This document shows, piece by piece, positions 1-8,386 of a DNA stretch of 64,000 nucleotides; the first letter of the stretch is position 1; the number at the start of each line of letters is the position of its first letter. Both the position numbers and the translations under genes were made by a program. A model generated the notes under the pieces. The model worked only from the letters and a program-made list of their open reading frames with translations. It was not told the DNA's origin and did not search any database. Source of the DNA: JARRKU01 sp050288425 (lineage in GTDB: Bacteria; Desulfobacterota; Desulfobacteria; Desulfobacterales; Desulfosarcinaceae); NCBI GenBank assembly GCA_050288425.1, contig JBNKDU010000136.1:75823-139822 (forward strand), read 5' to 3'.

Positions 1-2
1 TG

Positions 3-359
3 AAAGAGGCGCAGGCGCACGCCGACGACGACCGGCGCAAGAAAGATCTGGTGCAGGCCCGCAACTCAGCCGATTCCCTGATCTATTCCGTGGAAAAATC
101 CATGGCCCAAATGGGCGCAAGCCTGGACGCCGACAGCCGGCAACGGGCCGAAACAGCCGTGGCCGATCTCAAACAGGCCATCCAAGGCGAGGATGTGGAC
201 CGGATCCGTCAAGCGAGTGAAGCCCTGAACCGGATCGCCCACACCATGGCCCAGGCGGCGTACAACCGCCCCCCCGGCGGCGACGGCCAGGGCCGGGGCA
301 CCCCCCGGTCCACCGGAGAAGACGAGGTAGTGGACGCGGACTTCGAAGAGGTCGCCTGA
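3..359 (+). CDS. dnaK: DnaK/Hsp70 paralogue, C-terminal fragment (cut by window edge)
   Basis: The reading frame is open from the window edge and carries only the C-terminal helical lid of an Hsp70 chaperone. The K-rich segment KEAQAHADDDRRKKDL, the NSADSLIYSVEK helix, and the acidic tail ending in EDEVVDADFEEVA are all typical of DnaK. The ATPase and substrate-binding domains must lie to the left of base 1. A complete second dnaK sits at 23800-25725, and the two tails differ in sequence, so the genome carries at least two dnaK paralogues. A strong intrinsic terminator follows 14 bases after the stop. The start is not visible, and whether dnaJ or grpE accompanies this copy cannot be seen. Confidence 0.93.
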   Translation, partial: KEAQAHADDDRRKKDLVQARNSADSLIYSVEKSMAQMGASLDADSRQRAETAVADLKQAIQGEDVDRIRQASEALNRIAHTMAQAAYNRPPGGDGQGRGTPRSTGEDEVVDADFEEVA

Positions 360-372
360 CCACCAATCCCTG

Positions 373-404
373 GCGCCCGCCCCCTGCCGGGGCGGGCGCT
401 TTTT
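373..404 (+). terminator. Intrinsic terminator after dnaK fragment
   Basis: A perfect 11-bp GC stem (373-383 with 389-399) has a 5-base loop and is followed by five T residues. It lies directly after the dnaK stop on the plus strand. Confidence 0.9.
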
Positions 405-575
405 GCAGAACGATGGGATCCCGGATAAACAAAACCTTTCCTGACTTGAATCGTCGAACTTTCGGTTTTACGTTGTTCCCAGGTCATTATTCCATTCTCC
501 ATGAGGTTTGGAGAAGTATAAAGTACTGATCCCGGCGGTTCCACCAGGCCGGGAGTTTCCTGTTGAGAGAGTGAC

Positions 576-827
576 ATGACCGGCGTTTTCCACATCGTCC
601 ATATCGACATGAATCTCGAGATCCTGACCAAACTGCTCAATTCGGTGGCCAGGAAATACGACTGCCGGATCGAGTACCTGGCCGAGGAGAACCGCCTGCG
701 CTTCCACGGCGACCAAGGCTGCTGCCGAAAGGTCACCGAAGAAACCCTGGCCCTGTTCCCGGCCGACCGGAACCTGGTCCATCTGAACTCGAGCTGCCCC
801 ATCGACGAACACCACAACCTCAATTGA
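576..827 (+). CDS. Small hypothetical protein, 83 aa
   Basis: I do not recognise the family. The 83-residue product starts MTGVFHIVHIDMNLEILTKL and looks like a compact alpha/beta domain with three cysteines (two adjacent in GDQGCCRK, one in SSCP). There is no signal peptide or membrane segment. A purine-rich GAGAGAG precedes the ATG by a few bases. The gene ends 45 bases before the start of the racemase-family gene on the same strand, so the two may be co-transcribed. The antisense frames over the same stretch are less plausible because they have no ribosome-binding site and continue across the terminator. It is real with moderate probability; function unknown. Confidence 0.55.
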   Translation: MTGVFHIVHIDMNLEILTKLLNSVARKYDCRIEYLAEENRLRFHGDQGCCRKVTEETLALFPADRNLVHLNSSCPIDEHHNLN

Positions 828-872
828 CCCGAACCCTGCGCCATATTAATAGGATTGGCGCAAAGGAGACCC

Positions 873-1940
873 ATGAGATCCACCCGAGTCGTCCACATCG
901 TGTCCTGCCATGCCGAGGGGGAAGTCGGAAACGTGATCGTCGGCGGCGTGGCGCCGCCGCCGGGGGAAAGCGTCTGGGCGCAGTCCCGCTGGATCGCCAA
1001 AGATCAGAACTTGCGCCGGTTCGTCTTGAACGAACCGCGGGGCGGGGTTTTCAAGCATGTGAATCTGCTGGTGCCGTCCAGGCGCGCCGAGGCGGAATTC
1101 GGTTTCATCGTCATGGAGCCGGAACACACGCCGCCCATGTCGGGGTCCAATTCGATCTGTGTGGCCACGGTTCTGCTGGACAGCGGAATGGTGGCCATGC
1201 AGGAACCGGAGACGACTTTTTTTCTGGAGGCGCCGGCCGGCCTTGTACGGGTCAAGGCCCGTTGTGAACAGGGCAAGGCCAGAAGCATCGAGATCCGGAA
1301 TGTGGCGTCGTTTGCCGACCGGTTGGGGGTGCCGCTGGAGGTGCCGGGGTTTGGTACGCTGACCGTGGACACCGCCTATGGCGGGGATAGTTTCGTCATC
1401 GTCGATGCACCTTCCCTGGGTTTCGAGATCGTTCCCGACGAGGCGCGGGACCTGGCGGCCGCGGGCGCCCGGATCACGGCCGCGGCCAACGAGCAGATCG
1501 GCTTCCGGCACCCCGTCCATTCCGAATGGAGCCAGATATCGTTCTGCCAGTTCACCATGCCAACCCAACGCCGCGACGGCATCCTGAACGGCCTCAGTAC
1601 CGTGGCCATCGATCCGGGCAAGCTCGACCGCTCGCCCTGCGGTACGGGCTGCTCCGCGCGCATGGCCGTTCTGAATGCCCGGGGCACCATGGGGATCGGA
1701 GAGCGTTTCATCGGTCGCTCGATCATCGGTTCGCGCTTCGACTGCACCATCATCGAAAGCGCCCGGGTGGGCGACAAGCCAGCCATCGTCCCCACCGTTC
1801 GCGGGCGGGCCTGGATCACCGGCACGCATCAATTGATGCTCGATCCGGAGGATCCGTGGCCGGAGGGCTATCGCCTCACCGACACATGGCCGCAATACAC
1901 CGGCCGAGGCGACTTCCGCGAGATCTCGCCGTCCGGCTGA
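873..1940 (+). CDS. Proline racemase / hydroxyproline epimerase superfamily protein
   Basis: This 355-aa protein belongs to the PLP-independent proline racemase family, whose members racemise proline, epimerise hydroxyprolines or dehydrate trans-3-hydroxyproline using two opposed thiols. The second catalytic motif is intact (DRSPCGTG). At the first motif, usually MCGH, the sequence reads MSGSN at residues 89-93, so the first cysteine is a serine (Ser90) and the following His is also changed. Ser/Cys members are known in the superfamily and have been linked to hydroxyproline epimerase or dehydratase activity rather than proline racemisation. The start at 873 was chosen because AAGGAG lies 6-7 bases upstream; an in-frame start at 855 lacks a site. 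No hydroxyproline catabolic genes are adjacent, so the substrate is open. Confidence 0.88.
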   Translation: MRSTRVVHIVSCHAEGEVGNVIVGGVAPPPGESVWAQSRWIAKDQNLRRFVLNEPRGGVFKHVNLLVPSRRAEAEFGFIVMEPEHTPPMSGSNSICVATVLLDSGMVAMQEPETTFFLEAPAGLVRVKARCEQGKARSIEIRNVASFADRLGVPLEVPGFGTLTVDTAYGGDSFVIVDAPSLGFEIVPDEARDLAAAGARITAAANEQIGFRHPVHSEWSQISFCQFTMPTQRRDGILNGLSTVAIDPGKLDRSPCGTGCSARMAVLNARGTMGIGERFIGRSIIGSRFDCTIIESARVGDKPAIVPTVRGRAWITGTHQLMLDPEDPWPEGYRLTDTWPQYTGRGDFREISPSG

Positions 1941-1947
1941 AATCCCA

Positions 1948-3402
1948 TCATCCCCGAAGACAGGGCTTGCGGGCCGCGAGGGTCTCGTCGAGACGCCGCA
2001 GGCGGGCGTTGTGCGGGGCCTGGCGCAATAGTTCCGGGTCGTCGCGGGCCTCTTCGGCGATGGCCGCCATGGCCGCGACAAACAGGTCCAGGGTGGCCTT
2101 GGACTCGCTCTCGGTGGGTTCGATCATGATGGCGCCGTCCACCACCAGGGGAAAATAGATGGTGGGCGGATGGAACCCGTAGTCGATGAGCCGTTTGGCG
2201 ATATCCAGGGTGCTCACCTTGTATGCCTGCTGGCGCTTGTGGGTGAAGACACACTCGTGGAGGCAGGGTCGGTCGAAGGGCAGATGGTAATGGTCTTTGA
2301 GCGCGGCCTTGATGTAGTTGGCATTGAGCACCGCGTGCTCGCTCACGGTTCTCAGGGATGCGCCCATACTGAGGATGTAGCTGTACGCCCGCACCAGGAC
2401 GCCGAAATTGCCGTAAAAGGCGTGCAATTTGCCCACCGATAAGGGGAAGTCTTCGCTCCACTCGAAACGGCCGTTCTTCTTGACCACCCGGGGAACGGGA
2501 AGATAGGGCGTCAGGGCCTCGGTGACACAGACCGGGCCGGCCCCCGGTCCGCCTCCGCCATGGGGCGTGGAAAAGGTCTTGTGCAGGTTCAGATGCAGCA
2601 CGTCCACACCGCAGGCCGCCAGATCCACGATGCCCATGATGGCATTCAGATTGGCTCCGTCACCGTAAACCAGGCCGCCTTTGGCATGCACGATGTCGGC
2701 GACCCGGCGGATGTTGTCCTCGAACAGGCCCAGGGTGTTGGGATTGGTCACCATGATGCCGGCGGTATCCTCATCCATGAGCCGGGCGACATTTTGGGGA
2801 TCGAGCACCCCCTGGTCGTTGGAGGCCAACGGCACGGCGGCAAAGCCGCACAACGAGGCGCTGGCCGGATTGGTGCCATGGGCGGTATCGGGGATCAGCA
2901 GCTTGGAACGCGGCCGTCCCTGGTCCATGTGGTAGGCATGAAAAATGAGCATGCCGGTGAGTTCTCCCTGGGCACCGGCCGAGGGCTGCAAGGTGACGGC
3001 GTGCATGCCGGTGATATCGGCCAACAGGCGTTCCAACTGGTACTGCAGCCTCAGCAGGCCCTGGGCCAGGTTGGACGGCAGCAGGGGGTGGGCCGTGGCG
3101 ATACCGGGCAGCGCCGCCTGGCGCTCGTTTGTCTTGGGATTGTATTTCATGGTGCAGGAACCCAATGGATACATGCTGCTGTCCACGCCGATATTCCATT
3201 GGCTCAACCGCGTGTAGTGGCGGACGATATCGGGCTCGCAGAGATCGGGGAAATCCGGCCCCCGGCCGGCCAGGTCGTCGTCCACGGAAAGCACGGGCAC
3301 ATCCCGGGGCGGCATGGAATAACCCATGCGGCCTTCGGCCCCCAGTTCCCAGAGGAGCGGTTCGTTGAAGATCAGTCCGGTGGTGCCCGGGTGGGGAGTC
3401 AC
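1948..3402 (-). CDS. gcvPB: Glycine dehydrogenase (decarboxylating) subunit 2
   Basis: This is the C-terminal half of the split P-protein of the glycine cleavage system. With GcvPA it decarboxylates glycine on PLP and transfers the aminomethyl group to lipoyl-GcvH. The PLP lysine is in the motif HLNLHKTFSTPHGGGGPG (Lys275). The length (484 aa) fits the family. The start is taken as GTG at 3402, which overlaps the gcvPA stop as GTGA, a usual sign of translational coupling; upstream in-frame ATGs would intrude 60 bases into gcvPA. It is the last gene of gcvH-gcvPA-gcvPB. The gcvT gene (aminomethyltransferase) is not in the window. In anaerobes the system may also run towards glycine synthesis. 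Confidence 0.96.
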   Translation of the reverse strand: MTPHPGTTGLIFNEPLLWELGAEGRMGYSMPPRDVPVLSVDDDLAGRGPDFPDLCEPDIVRHYTRLSQWNIGVDSSMYPLGSCTMKYNPKTNERQAALPGIATAHPLLPSNLAQGLLRLQYQLERLLADITGMHAVTLQPSAGAQGELTGMLIFHAYHMDQGRPRSKLLIPDTAHGTNPASASLCGFAAVPLASNDQGVLDPQNVARLMDEDTAGIMVTNPNTLGLFEDNIRRVADIVHAKGGLVYGDGANLNAIMGIVDLAACGVDVLHLNLHKTFSTPHGGGGPGAGPVCVTEALTPYLPVPRVVKKNGRFEWSEDFPLSVGKLHAFYGNFGVLVRAYSYILSMGASLRTVSEHAVLNANYIKAALKDHYHLPFDRPCLHECVFTHKRQQAYKVSTLDIAKRLIDYGFHPPTIYFPLVVDGAIMIEPTESESKATLDLFVAAMAAIAEEARDDPELLRQAPHNARLRRLDETLAARKPCLRG

Positions 3403-4733
3403 GTGGTCACCTCTTTGATCAGGATATCCATATCGGCCTTGGCCGCGGTCTCCGTGGCACACATCAGGTAGCAGTCCTCCAACTGGGGATAGAATTTATC
3501 CAGCGGCAGGCCGGCGATGATCTTCTTGGACATGAGCTGGCGGTAGACCTTTCTTGAGTCGGAATTCAGCCGCACCACGAACTCGTTGAAGGTCGGTGCG
3601 TCGAAGGGCAGGGCCATGCCGGCTTTGCGCAATTCATCCTTCAGGTAGCCGGCCTTGTCGTAGTTGAGCTGGGCCAGGCGCCGAAAGCCGGTGCCGCCCA
3701 GGGTGGCCATGAACATGGCCGTGGCCGTGGCGCACAATCCCTGGTTGGTGCAGATGTTGGAAGTGGCCTTCTCCCGTCGGATGTGCTGCTCGCGCGTCGC
3801 CAGGGTAAGCACGAATCCGCGCCGGCCGTCGGCATCCACGGTCTGTCCCACCAGCCGGCCGGGGATATTGCGCACATGCTTCCGGCGACAGGCGAACATC
3901 CCGACACCCGGTCCCCCGAAGGATCGCGGCAGCCCCAGGCTCTGCCCTTCTCCGCAGACGATATCGGCGTTGTAACTGCCCGGGGAACGGTAGATCCCGA
4001 AAGCCAGCGGTTCGGTGAAAGCCACCACCATCATGGATTCGGAATCTGCATGCACGCGGCGGTCCACGCTCTCGAGATCTTCGATACAGCCGAAGAAGTT
4101 GGGCGATTGTACGGCCACCGCCGCCAGTTGATCCATCGGCGGAAGGCCGGAAAGATCGGTACGGCCGTCCGGCCCGAAGGGCAACTCGACGATCTCGAAA
4201 CCGGTCGGCGCCAGGTAGGTCGCGACCACCCGCCGATAGAAGGGGTGGATGGCCAGCGACAGGGCCACCTTCTGCCGCCGGGAGACACGGAGGGCCATCA
4301 ACAATGCTTCTGCCAGAGCGGAGGCTCCGTCATACATGGAGGCATTGGCCACCTCCATCTCCAGCAGCCGGGCCACCAGCGTCTGATATTCGTAGATGAT
4401 CTGCAGCGTGCCCTGGCTCACTTCCGGCTGGTAAGGCGTGTAGGCCGTGTAGATCTCGCCGCGCCGCAACAGGTCCTTGACGGCCTGGGGAATGTAGTGA
4501 TCATAGCTGCCGGCGCCCATGAAGATCATATATTCGGGCTGGATGGCGGTGGTGCCGGCCATACCGTCCATGTGGCGGTCCAGCTCCCACTCGCTCAAGG
4601 GGGCCTGGAGCCGCAGCGGACGCGCCCTGCGGCAGTCGGCGGGGATATGCGCGAAAAGATCTTCAACGGAACCGACCCCCACCCTGGACAGCATGGCCGC
4701 AATTTCTTCCGGCGTATGGGGCAAGTAGCGCAT
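3399..4733 (-). CDS. gcvPA: Glycine dehydrogenase (decarboxylating) subunit 1
   Basis: This is the N-terminal half of the split P-protein, 444 aa, starting MRYLPHTPEEIAAMLSRVG, which is diagnostic for GcvPA. Conserved family segments such as YTPYQPEVSQGTLQ and NASMYDGASALAEA are present. AAAGGAA lies upstream of the ATG. It overlaps gcvPB by four bases (GTGA), and both subunits are needed for the glycine decarboxylase reaction. Between it and gcvH lies a 127-base gap rich in inverted repeats, which could adjust the ratio of GcvH to the P-protein subunits. The gap could also be a secondary terminator or RNA processing site. Confidence 0.96.
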   Translation of the reverse strand: MRYLPHTPEEIAAMLSRVGVGSVEDLFAHIPADCRRARPLRLQAPLSEWELDRHMDGMAGTTAIQPEYMIFMGAGSYDHYIPQAVKDLLRRGEIYTAYTPYQPEVSQGTLQIIYEYQTLVARLLEMEVANASMYDGASALAEALLMALRVSRRQKVALSLAIHPFYRRVVATYLAPTGFEIVELPFGPDGRTDLSGLPPMDQLAAVAVQSPNFFGCIEDLESVDRRVHADSESMMVVAFTEPLAFGIYRSPGSYNADIVCGEGQSLGLPRSFGGPGVGMFACRRKHVRNIPGRLVGQTVDADGRRGFVLTLATREQHIRREKATSNICTNQGLCATATAMFMATLGGTGFRRLAQLNYDKAGYLKDELRKAGMALPFDAPTFNEFVVRLNSDSRKVYRQLMSKKIIAGLPLDKFYPQLEDCYLMCATETAAKADMDILIKEVTT

Positions 4734-4768
4734 GGGGTTCCTTTGCGGTCCCGCGAGTCCAATCCCTT

Positions 4769-4828
4769 GGAGTCGAGGATACCGACTCCGGTGGTGGAGT
4801 TTTCAAATCCGCAGGGCATGCCCTGCGG
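4769..4828. repeat. Cluster of palindromes between gcvH and gcvPA
   Basis: Three inverted repeats lie in 60 bases: GGAGTCG-N7-CGACTCC at 4769-4789, ACTCC-N6-GGAGT at 4785-4800 (overlapping the first), and a perfect 20-bp palindrome CCGCAGGGCATGCCCTGCGG at 4809-4828. No T-run follows, so it is not a standard terminator. The overlapping arms could form alternative hairpins in the gcv mRNA. Confidence 0.6.
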
Positions 4829-4860
4829 CCGTTTCGGGTTGGTCCCTCCCCGGGAGCAAG

Positions 4861-5259
4861 CTATGCCGTCAGCATGGCGCGATAAGCGGTGCGGTCCATG
4901 AGCTGACCGAAGTCGTCGGCATCTGCGTTCTTGATCTTGATGATCCAACCGTCGTCGTAGGGATCGGTGTTGATCAGTTCCGGGCTCTCTTCCAGGGCGG
5001 TGTTGACTTCCACGACTTCGCCGTTCAAAGGCATGTATAACTCGGATACGGCTTTTACCGATTCCACCGAGCCGAACTCTTCGCCGCGGTCGAAGCGGGC
5101 GCCCACTTCGGGCAGCTCCACGTAAACGATATCGCCCAACTGATCCTGGGCATAATCGCTGATGCCGATGACGTAGTGCCCGTCCTCCTCCCGGGCCCAC
5201 TCGTGATCCTCGGAATATCGCACATCATCGGTAAAAATGAGCTCATCCATTTCCTTCAT
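4861..5259 (-). CDS. gcvH: Glycine cleavage system H protein
   Basis: This is the lipoyl carrier of the glycine cleavage system, 132 aa, shuttling the aminomethyl intermediate between the P, T and L proteins. The lipoylation motif SVESVKAVSELY is present with the acceptor at Lys69. The C-terminal part (LINTDPYDDGWIIKI) is typical. The start at 5259 is preceded by AAGGAGG at suitable spacing; in-frame ATGs further upstream add an unconserved extension. It is the first gene of the gcvH-gcvPA-gcvPB unit. No glycine riboswitch could be recognised in the 140 bases before it. Confidence 0.96.
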   Translation of the reverse strand: MKEMDELIFTDDVRYSEDHEWAREEDGHYVIGISDYAQDQLGDIVYVELPEVGARFDRGEEFGSVESVKAVSELYMPLNGEVVEVNTALEESPELINTDPYDDGWIIKIKNADADDFGQLMDRTAYRAMLTA

Positions 5260-5636
5260 CCCTGCCTCCTTCATGTCATGGGACCGGCGAATAGAAAGCC
5301 CGCCGCTGGCCAAACCCGGGTGTCCGGATGTGATCGGTTCTCGGGTCGGGTCCGCAATCGTACAAGATCCGGCACGGACCGACCCGATCATCCCGTTATT
5401 GTGAACTCAATCCGGAGATATTGCAACTCCATATTGGCGCCGGCTTTGGTTGCGCCAACCCATGGGATGCCACCGCCTATGGCATCGTTGCCGGTATGGT
5501 TGTCCTGCTTTCGGGAATGGGCCGCAGTGCACAAAAGACTTGAAAGCGCAAGGTCATTATGGTACTCGGGTCCCTTGGCTTTTATCGCCTGGTGAGCAAA
5601 GTGCAACCCCCCAAGAACAGTGAGGTATTTGAGCAG
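5260..5636. other. Divergent intergenic region between gcvH and the rnf operon
   Basis: These 377 bases hold no convincing gene. They must contain the divergent promoters for gcvH (minus) and the cytochrome-rnf operon (plus). I found no clear -35/-10 pair of good quality and no tandem glycine aptamer. A purine-rich site (GTGAGGT) lies about 12 bases before the cytochrome start. Confidence 0.5.
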
Positions 5637-6083
5637 ATGACTTCGAAGAAGCAGCGCATGATCGTCTACGGCGTCGCCGCCCAGTTGTTGTTAATTGCCC
5701 TGGTCTGCTATGCCGCTTTTCCGGTCCAAGCGCCGGAAGAACCCATCCGCATGATGTACCAGACCGCAGCCGGCAAAGTACTCTTCGACCACAAGACCCA
5801 TTCCGCGCAAGATGGCTTTGGGCTCAGCTGCTACGACTGCCACCACCACACGCCGGACGACGAATCCGGTTTGATCGCCTGCAGTGTGTGCCATGTGGCC
5901 AAACCCGAGGAGGGCGTCATCCCGGCAGGCTGCCTGGATTGCCATGATGAAGGCGACGTGGAAGACTCCGAACCCCCCAAGCACAGCGATGCCATCCACA
6001 AGCAATGCCAGCAGTGCCACGAACAATATGAAAAAGGGCCGACCTCCAGTTCGGATGATTGTTCCAAATGCCATGTTCGATAA
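5637..6083 (+). CDS. Pentahaem cytochrome c, class III-like, first gene of rnf operon
   Basis: The 148-aa protein has an N-terminal membrane anchor or uncleaved signal (residues 8-30) and five CxxCH haem-binding motifs at 65-69, 82-86, 99-103, 124-128 and 142-146. The segment VLFDHKTHS before the first motif is typical of cytochrome c3/c7-type proteins. It sits directly before rnfC in the same direction. In some sulfate reducers, and in Methanosarcina acetivorans (MmcA), a multihaem cytochrome occupies this place and exchanges electrons with Rnf, so a similar periplasm-facing role is likely. The ATG at 5637 was chosen because it starts just before the anchor; an upstream start at 5559 adds 26 unconserved residues. 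Confidence 0.9.
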   Translation: MTSKKQRMIVYGVAAQLLLIALVCYAAFPVQAPEEPIRMMYQTAAGKVLFDHKTHSAQDGFGLSCYDCHHHTPDDESGLIACSVCHVAKPEEGVIPAGCLDCHDEGDVEDSEPPKHSDAIHKQCQQCHEQYEKGPTSSSDDCSKCHVR

Positions 6084-6151
6084 GCACGCCATGTGCAATT
6101 GGAAGTTGACCTACAACAATAAATCCGTTGCAGCCCAGTAAAGGTTCAGCC

Positions 6152-7432
6152 ATGCTATCGAAATCGTTTTTCGGCTATGCCAAGCCCGCTTTTCGCTACG
6201 AGCTGTTAAGCACCACCCTTCCCCAACCGATCAATGTCCCCCCCCCGGCCAAAGCGACTTTGATGCTGCCCAGAGAATTGACCGGCGATGCCTCCGAATC
6301 CATTCGCATCGGAGCCGGCGTCAAGACCGGCCAGTGTTTGTCATGGGAAGCGTCTTCCGGTCCGTCGGTGATCTCCGGAATCACCGGCACCATCCGTTCC
6401 ATCGCCGCCGAGACCGGCGATTACGGCCGCAAATTCACCGCCATCACGATTTCGGCGGACGGACCCGAGGAGACGGCCGAACCGATCTCCGGCGAATCGC
6501 TCGATGCCGGTGCGCTGATCCGCCTGTTCGGCGGCGCACCGGGCGGAGCTCCCCTGGATCGTTTGGCGAACCCCGGCAATCCGGTTCATACCATCGTCGT
6601 CTACGGAGGAGATACGGATCTGCTCATCGAAACCAACCTCTTTGTCCTGAAGAGCCGGATCGCGGCCGTCAACCAGGGCATCAAGACCCTCCAGGACGCC
6701 TTCGGCGTCAAAAAAGTGGTCGTGGCGGTGCCGGCGGAGAGCTTCCAAAATTTCGACGGCCATTTTGCCGCCGATGTCGTCGCCGTTCCCTCTGCGTACC
6801 CCGGCGGCCAGCCGTTGATGGTGTACTACCAGGTGACCGGCCGGATCCTGCGCCAGGGCGAAACCTTCGAAAACGCCGGCGTCTTTTTCATGCGTGCCGA
6901 AGCCGTGGCCGCCATCGGCAGGACCGTCACCGAGGGCCGGATTCCCGTGGAAAAGATCGTCACGGTCGTCGACAAGCAGGGCAACAAGCACCTGGTTTCC
7001 GCCCGCCTCGGCACCCCGGTAGGGGATATTCTGCGAAAACTCAAGATCGCCACCGGAGACGGCGACCGCCTCATCTTCGGCGGCCCGATGACCGGGACGG
7101 CCATCTACTCCGAGGATCAACCGGTGATGCCCGACACCGACGCCATCATGGTTCAGGATCATGACGATATCGTGTTCAGCGGCAACGAGCCCTGCATCAA
7201 TTGCGGCGAGTGTGTCCGCATTTGCCCCACCAAAGTGCCGGTTAACCTTCTGATCCGATTTCTGGAAGCAGGACAATACCAGGACGGCGCCGATCTCTAC
7301 GACCTCTATTCGTGTGTGGATTGCGGCCTGTGCACCTTCGTCTGCCCGGCCCGCATCCCGATTCTGCAATACATCAAGCTGGCCAAATTCGAACTCGCAC
7401 GCGCGATTCCTGCGGAGGAAGAGAATGAATAA
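6152..7432 (+). CDS. rnfC: Rnf complex subunit C, divergent
   Basis: This 426-aa subunit ends in two 4Fe-4S motifs, CINCGECVRICP (Cys348, 351, 354, 358) and CVDCGLCTFVCP (Cys388, 391, 394, 398), as in RnfC. RnfC is the cytoplasmic subunit that normally carries FMN and oxidises or reduces NADH. Here the usual glycine-rich nucleotide motif (GGAGFPT type) and the NGAECEPYL-type motif are not recognisable; the corresponding region reads LFGGAPGGAPLD and YGGDTDLLIETN. The NADH-reactive site may therefore be lost or changed. The start at 6152 has AAAGG upstream. The gene overlaps rnfD by 8 bases. The order cytochrome-rnfCDGEAB matches other cytochrome-linked Rnf operons. Confidence 0.9.
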   Translation: MLSKSFFGYAKPAFRYELLSTTLPQPINVPPPAKATLMLPRELTGDASESIRIGAGVKTGQCLSWEASSGPSVISGITGTIRSIAAETGDYGRKFTAITISADGPEETAEPISGESLDAGALIRLFGGAPGGAPLDRLANPGNPVHTIVVYGGDTDLLIETNLFVLKSRIAAVNQGIKTLQDAFGVKKVVVAVPAESFQNFDGHFAADVVAVPSAYPGGQPLMVYYQVTGRILRQGETFENAGVFFMRAEAVAAIGRTVTEGRIPVEKIVTVVDKQGNKHLVSARLGTPVGDILRKLKIATGDGDRLIFGGPMTGTAIYSEDQPVMPDTDAIMVQDHDDIVFSGNEPCINCGECVRICPTKVPVNLLIRFLEAGQYQDGADLYDLYSCVDCGLCTFVCPARIPILQYIKLAKFELARAIPAEEENE

Positions 7433-8384
7433 TCAGAAGAAGTTCATCGTTTCCCATGCGCCCTTCCTGCATATGGGCAGCACCGTGGCCGAACGCAACT
7501 ACAATACCATCATCGCGGCGTTGCCGGCGGCCGTGATGGGCCTGGCCTACTTCGGCGTGCCGGCCTTGGGAGTCCTCAGCCTGGCGGTCTCCAGCGCAGT
7601 CGGCTGGGAATTGGTCTTCAACAAAGTCGCAAAACAGAAGGAAACGGCCGGCGACGGGCACGCCGCCCTCATCGGGCTGCTGCTGGGTATGCTCCTGCCG
7701 GCCGCTGTTCCCTACTGGCTGGTGCTTACCGGCACCTTCCTGGCCGTGGTCATCGGCAAGCAAATTTTCGGCGGCACCGGCGCCAACCCCTTCTCCCCGG
7801 TGGCCCTGGCCTATGCCATCCTGCTGGTTTCCTGGAAGAGCCATCTCGACTTCGATGCCCAGTTGGTGCACTTCGACTTCGATTTCACCCCGTTTTATCC
7901 TTTGGTGGCCCTCAAGGCCTTCGGCACAGACGCCGTCTCCAATATCAACCTCGGCGACCTGGTGGTCGGCCGGCAGGTGGGCGGCATCGGTGCCACCTGC
8001 GGTCTGGCTTTGATCCTGGGGGGGATCTATCTCATGGTCCGCGGCTTCATGCGTTGGGAGATACCGGTGGCCTTCGTCGCCGGCTTGATGATCACGGCGA
8101 CTTTTTTTCACATGGCCGACCCGGCGAAATATGCCGGTCCCATGTTCCACCTCTTCACCGGCTTCTCTCTCATCGGCGCCATTTTCCTGGCCACCGACGA
8201 AAGCGCCTCGCCGGTAAACAAGGCGGCCATGTTGATCTTCGGTGCCGCGGGCGGCGTCATGACCATCCTCATCCGCAACATCGGCCAATTTCCGGACGGT
8301 GTCGTCTTCGCGATTCTGGTGATCAATCTCATACATCCGCTGGTCGACAAGATTAGACCCAAAGCACTGGGAAAGGTGGCATAA
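7425..8384 (+). CDS. rnfD: Rnf complex subunit D
   Basis: An integral membrane subunit of 319 aa with about nine hydrophobic segments, related to NqrB. It carries a covalent FMN, usually on a threonine; the best match is Thr191 in GGIGATCG. With RnfG, RnfE, RnfA, RnfB and RnfC it forms the ion-pumping ferredoxin oxidoreductase. The ATG at 7425 has GGAGGAAG just upstream and overlaps the end of rnfC by 8 bases, consistent with translational coupling. The conserved segments NPFSPVALAY and DESASPVNKAAMLIFG are seen. Upstream in-frame starts would run deep into rnfC. Confidence 0.95.
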   Translation: MNNQKKFIVSHAPFLHMGSTVAERNYNTIIAALPAAVMGLAYFGVPALGVLSLAVSSAVGWELVFNKVAKQKETAGDGHAALIGLLLGMLLPAAVPYWLVLTGTFLAVVIGKQIFGGTGANPFSPVALAYAILLVSWKSHLDFDAQLVHFDFDFTPFYPLVALKAFGTDAVSNINLGDLVVGRQVGGIGATCGLALILGGIYLMVRGFMRWEIPVAFVAGLMITATFFHMADPAKYAGPMFHLFTGFSLIGAIFLATDESASPVNKAAMLIFGAAGGVMTILIRNIGQFPDGVVFAILVINLIHPLVDKIRPKALGKVA

Positions 8385-8386
8385 AC

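Noticed and set aside
846..2081. Long open frame on the minus strand (411 aa) across the racemase-family gene
   Set aside because: It is antisense to a protein with clear family motifs, is rich in His/Arg/Pro typical of GC-rich shadow frames, and shows no known domain.
5260..5400. Glycine riboswitch before gcvH
   Set aside because: No recognisable tandem aptamer pattern could be found in the leader; a covariance-model search (Infernal with the glycine riboswitch model) would settle it.
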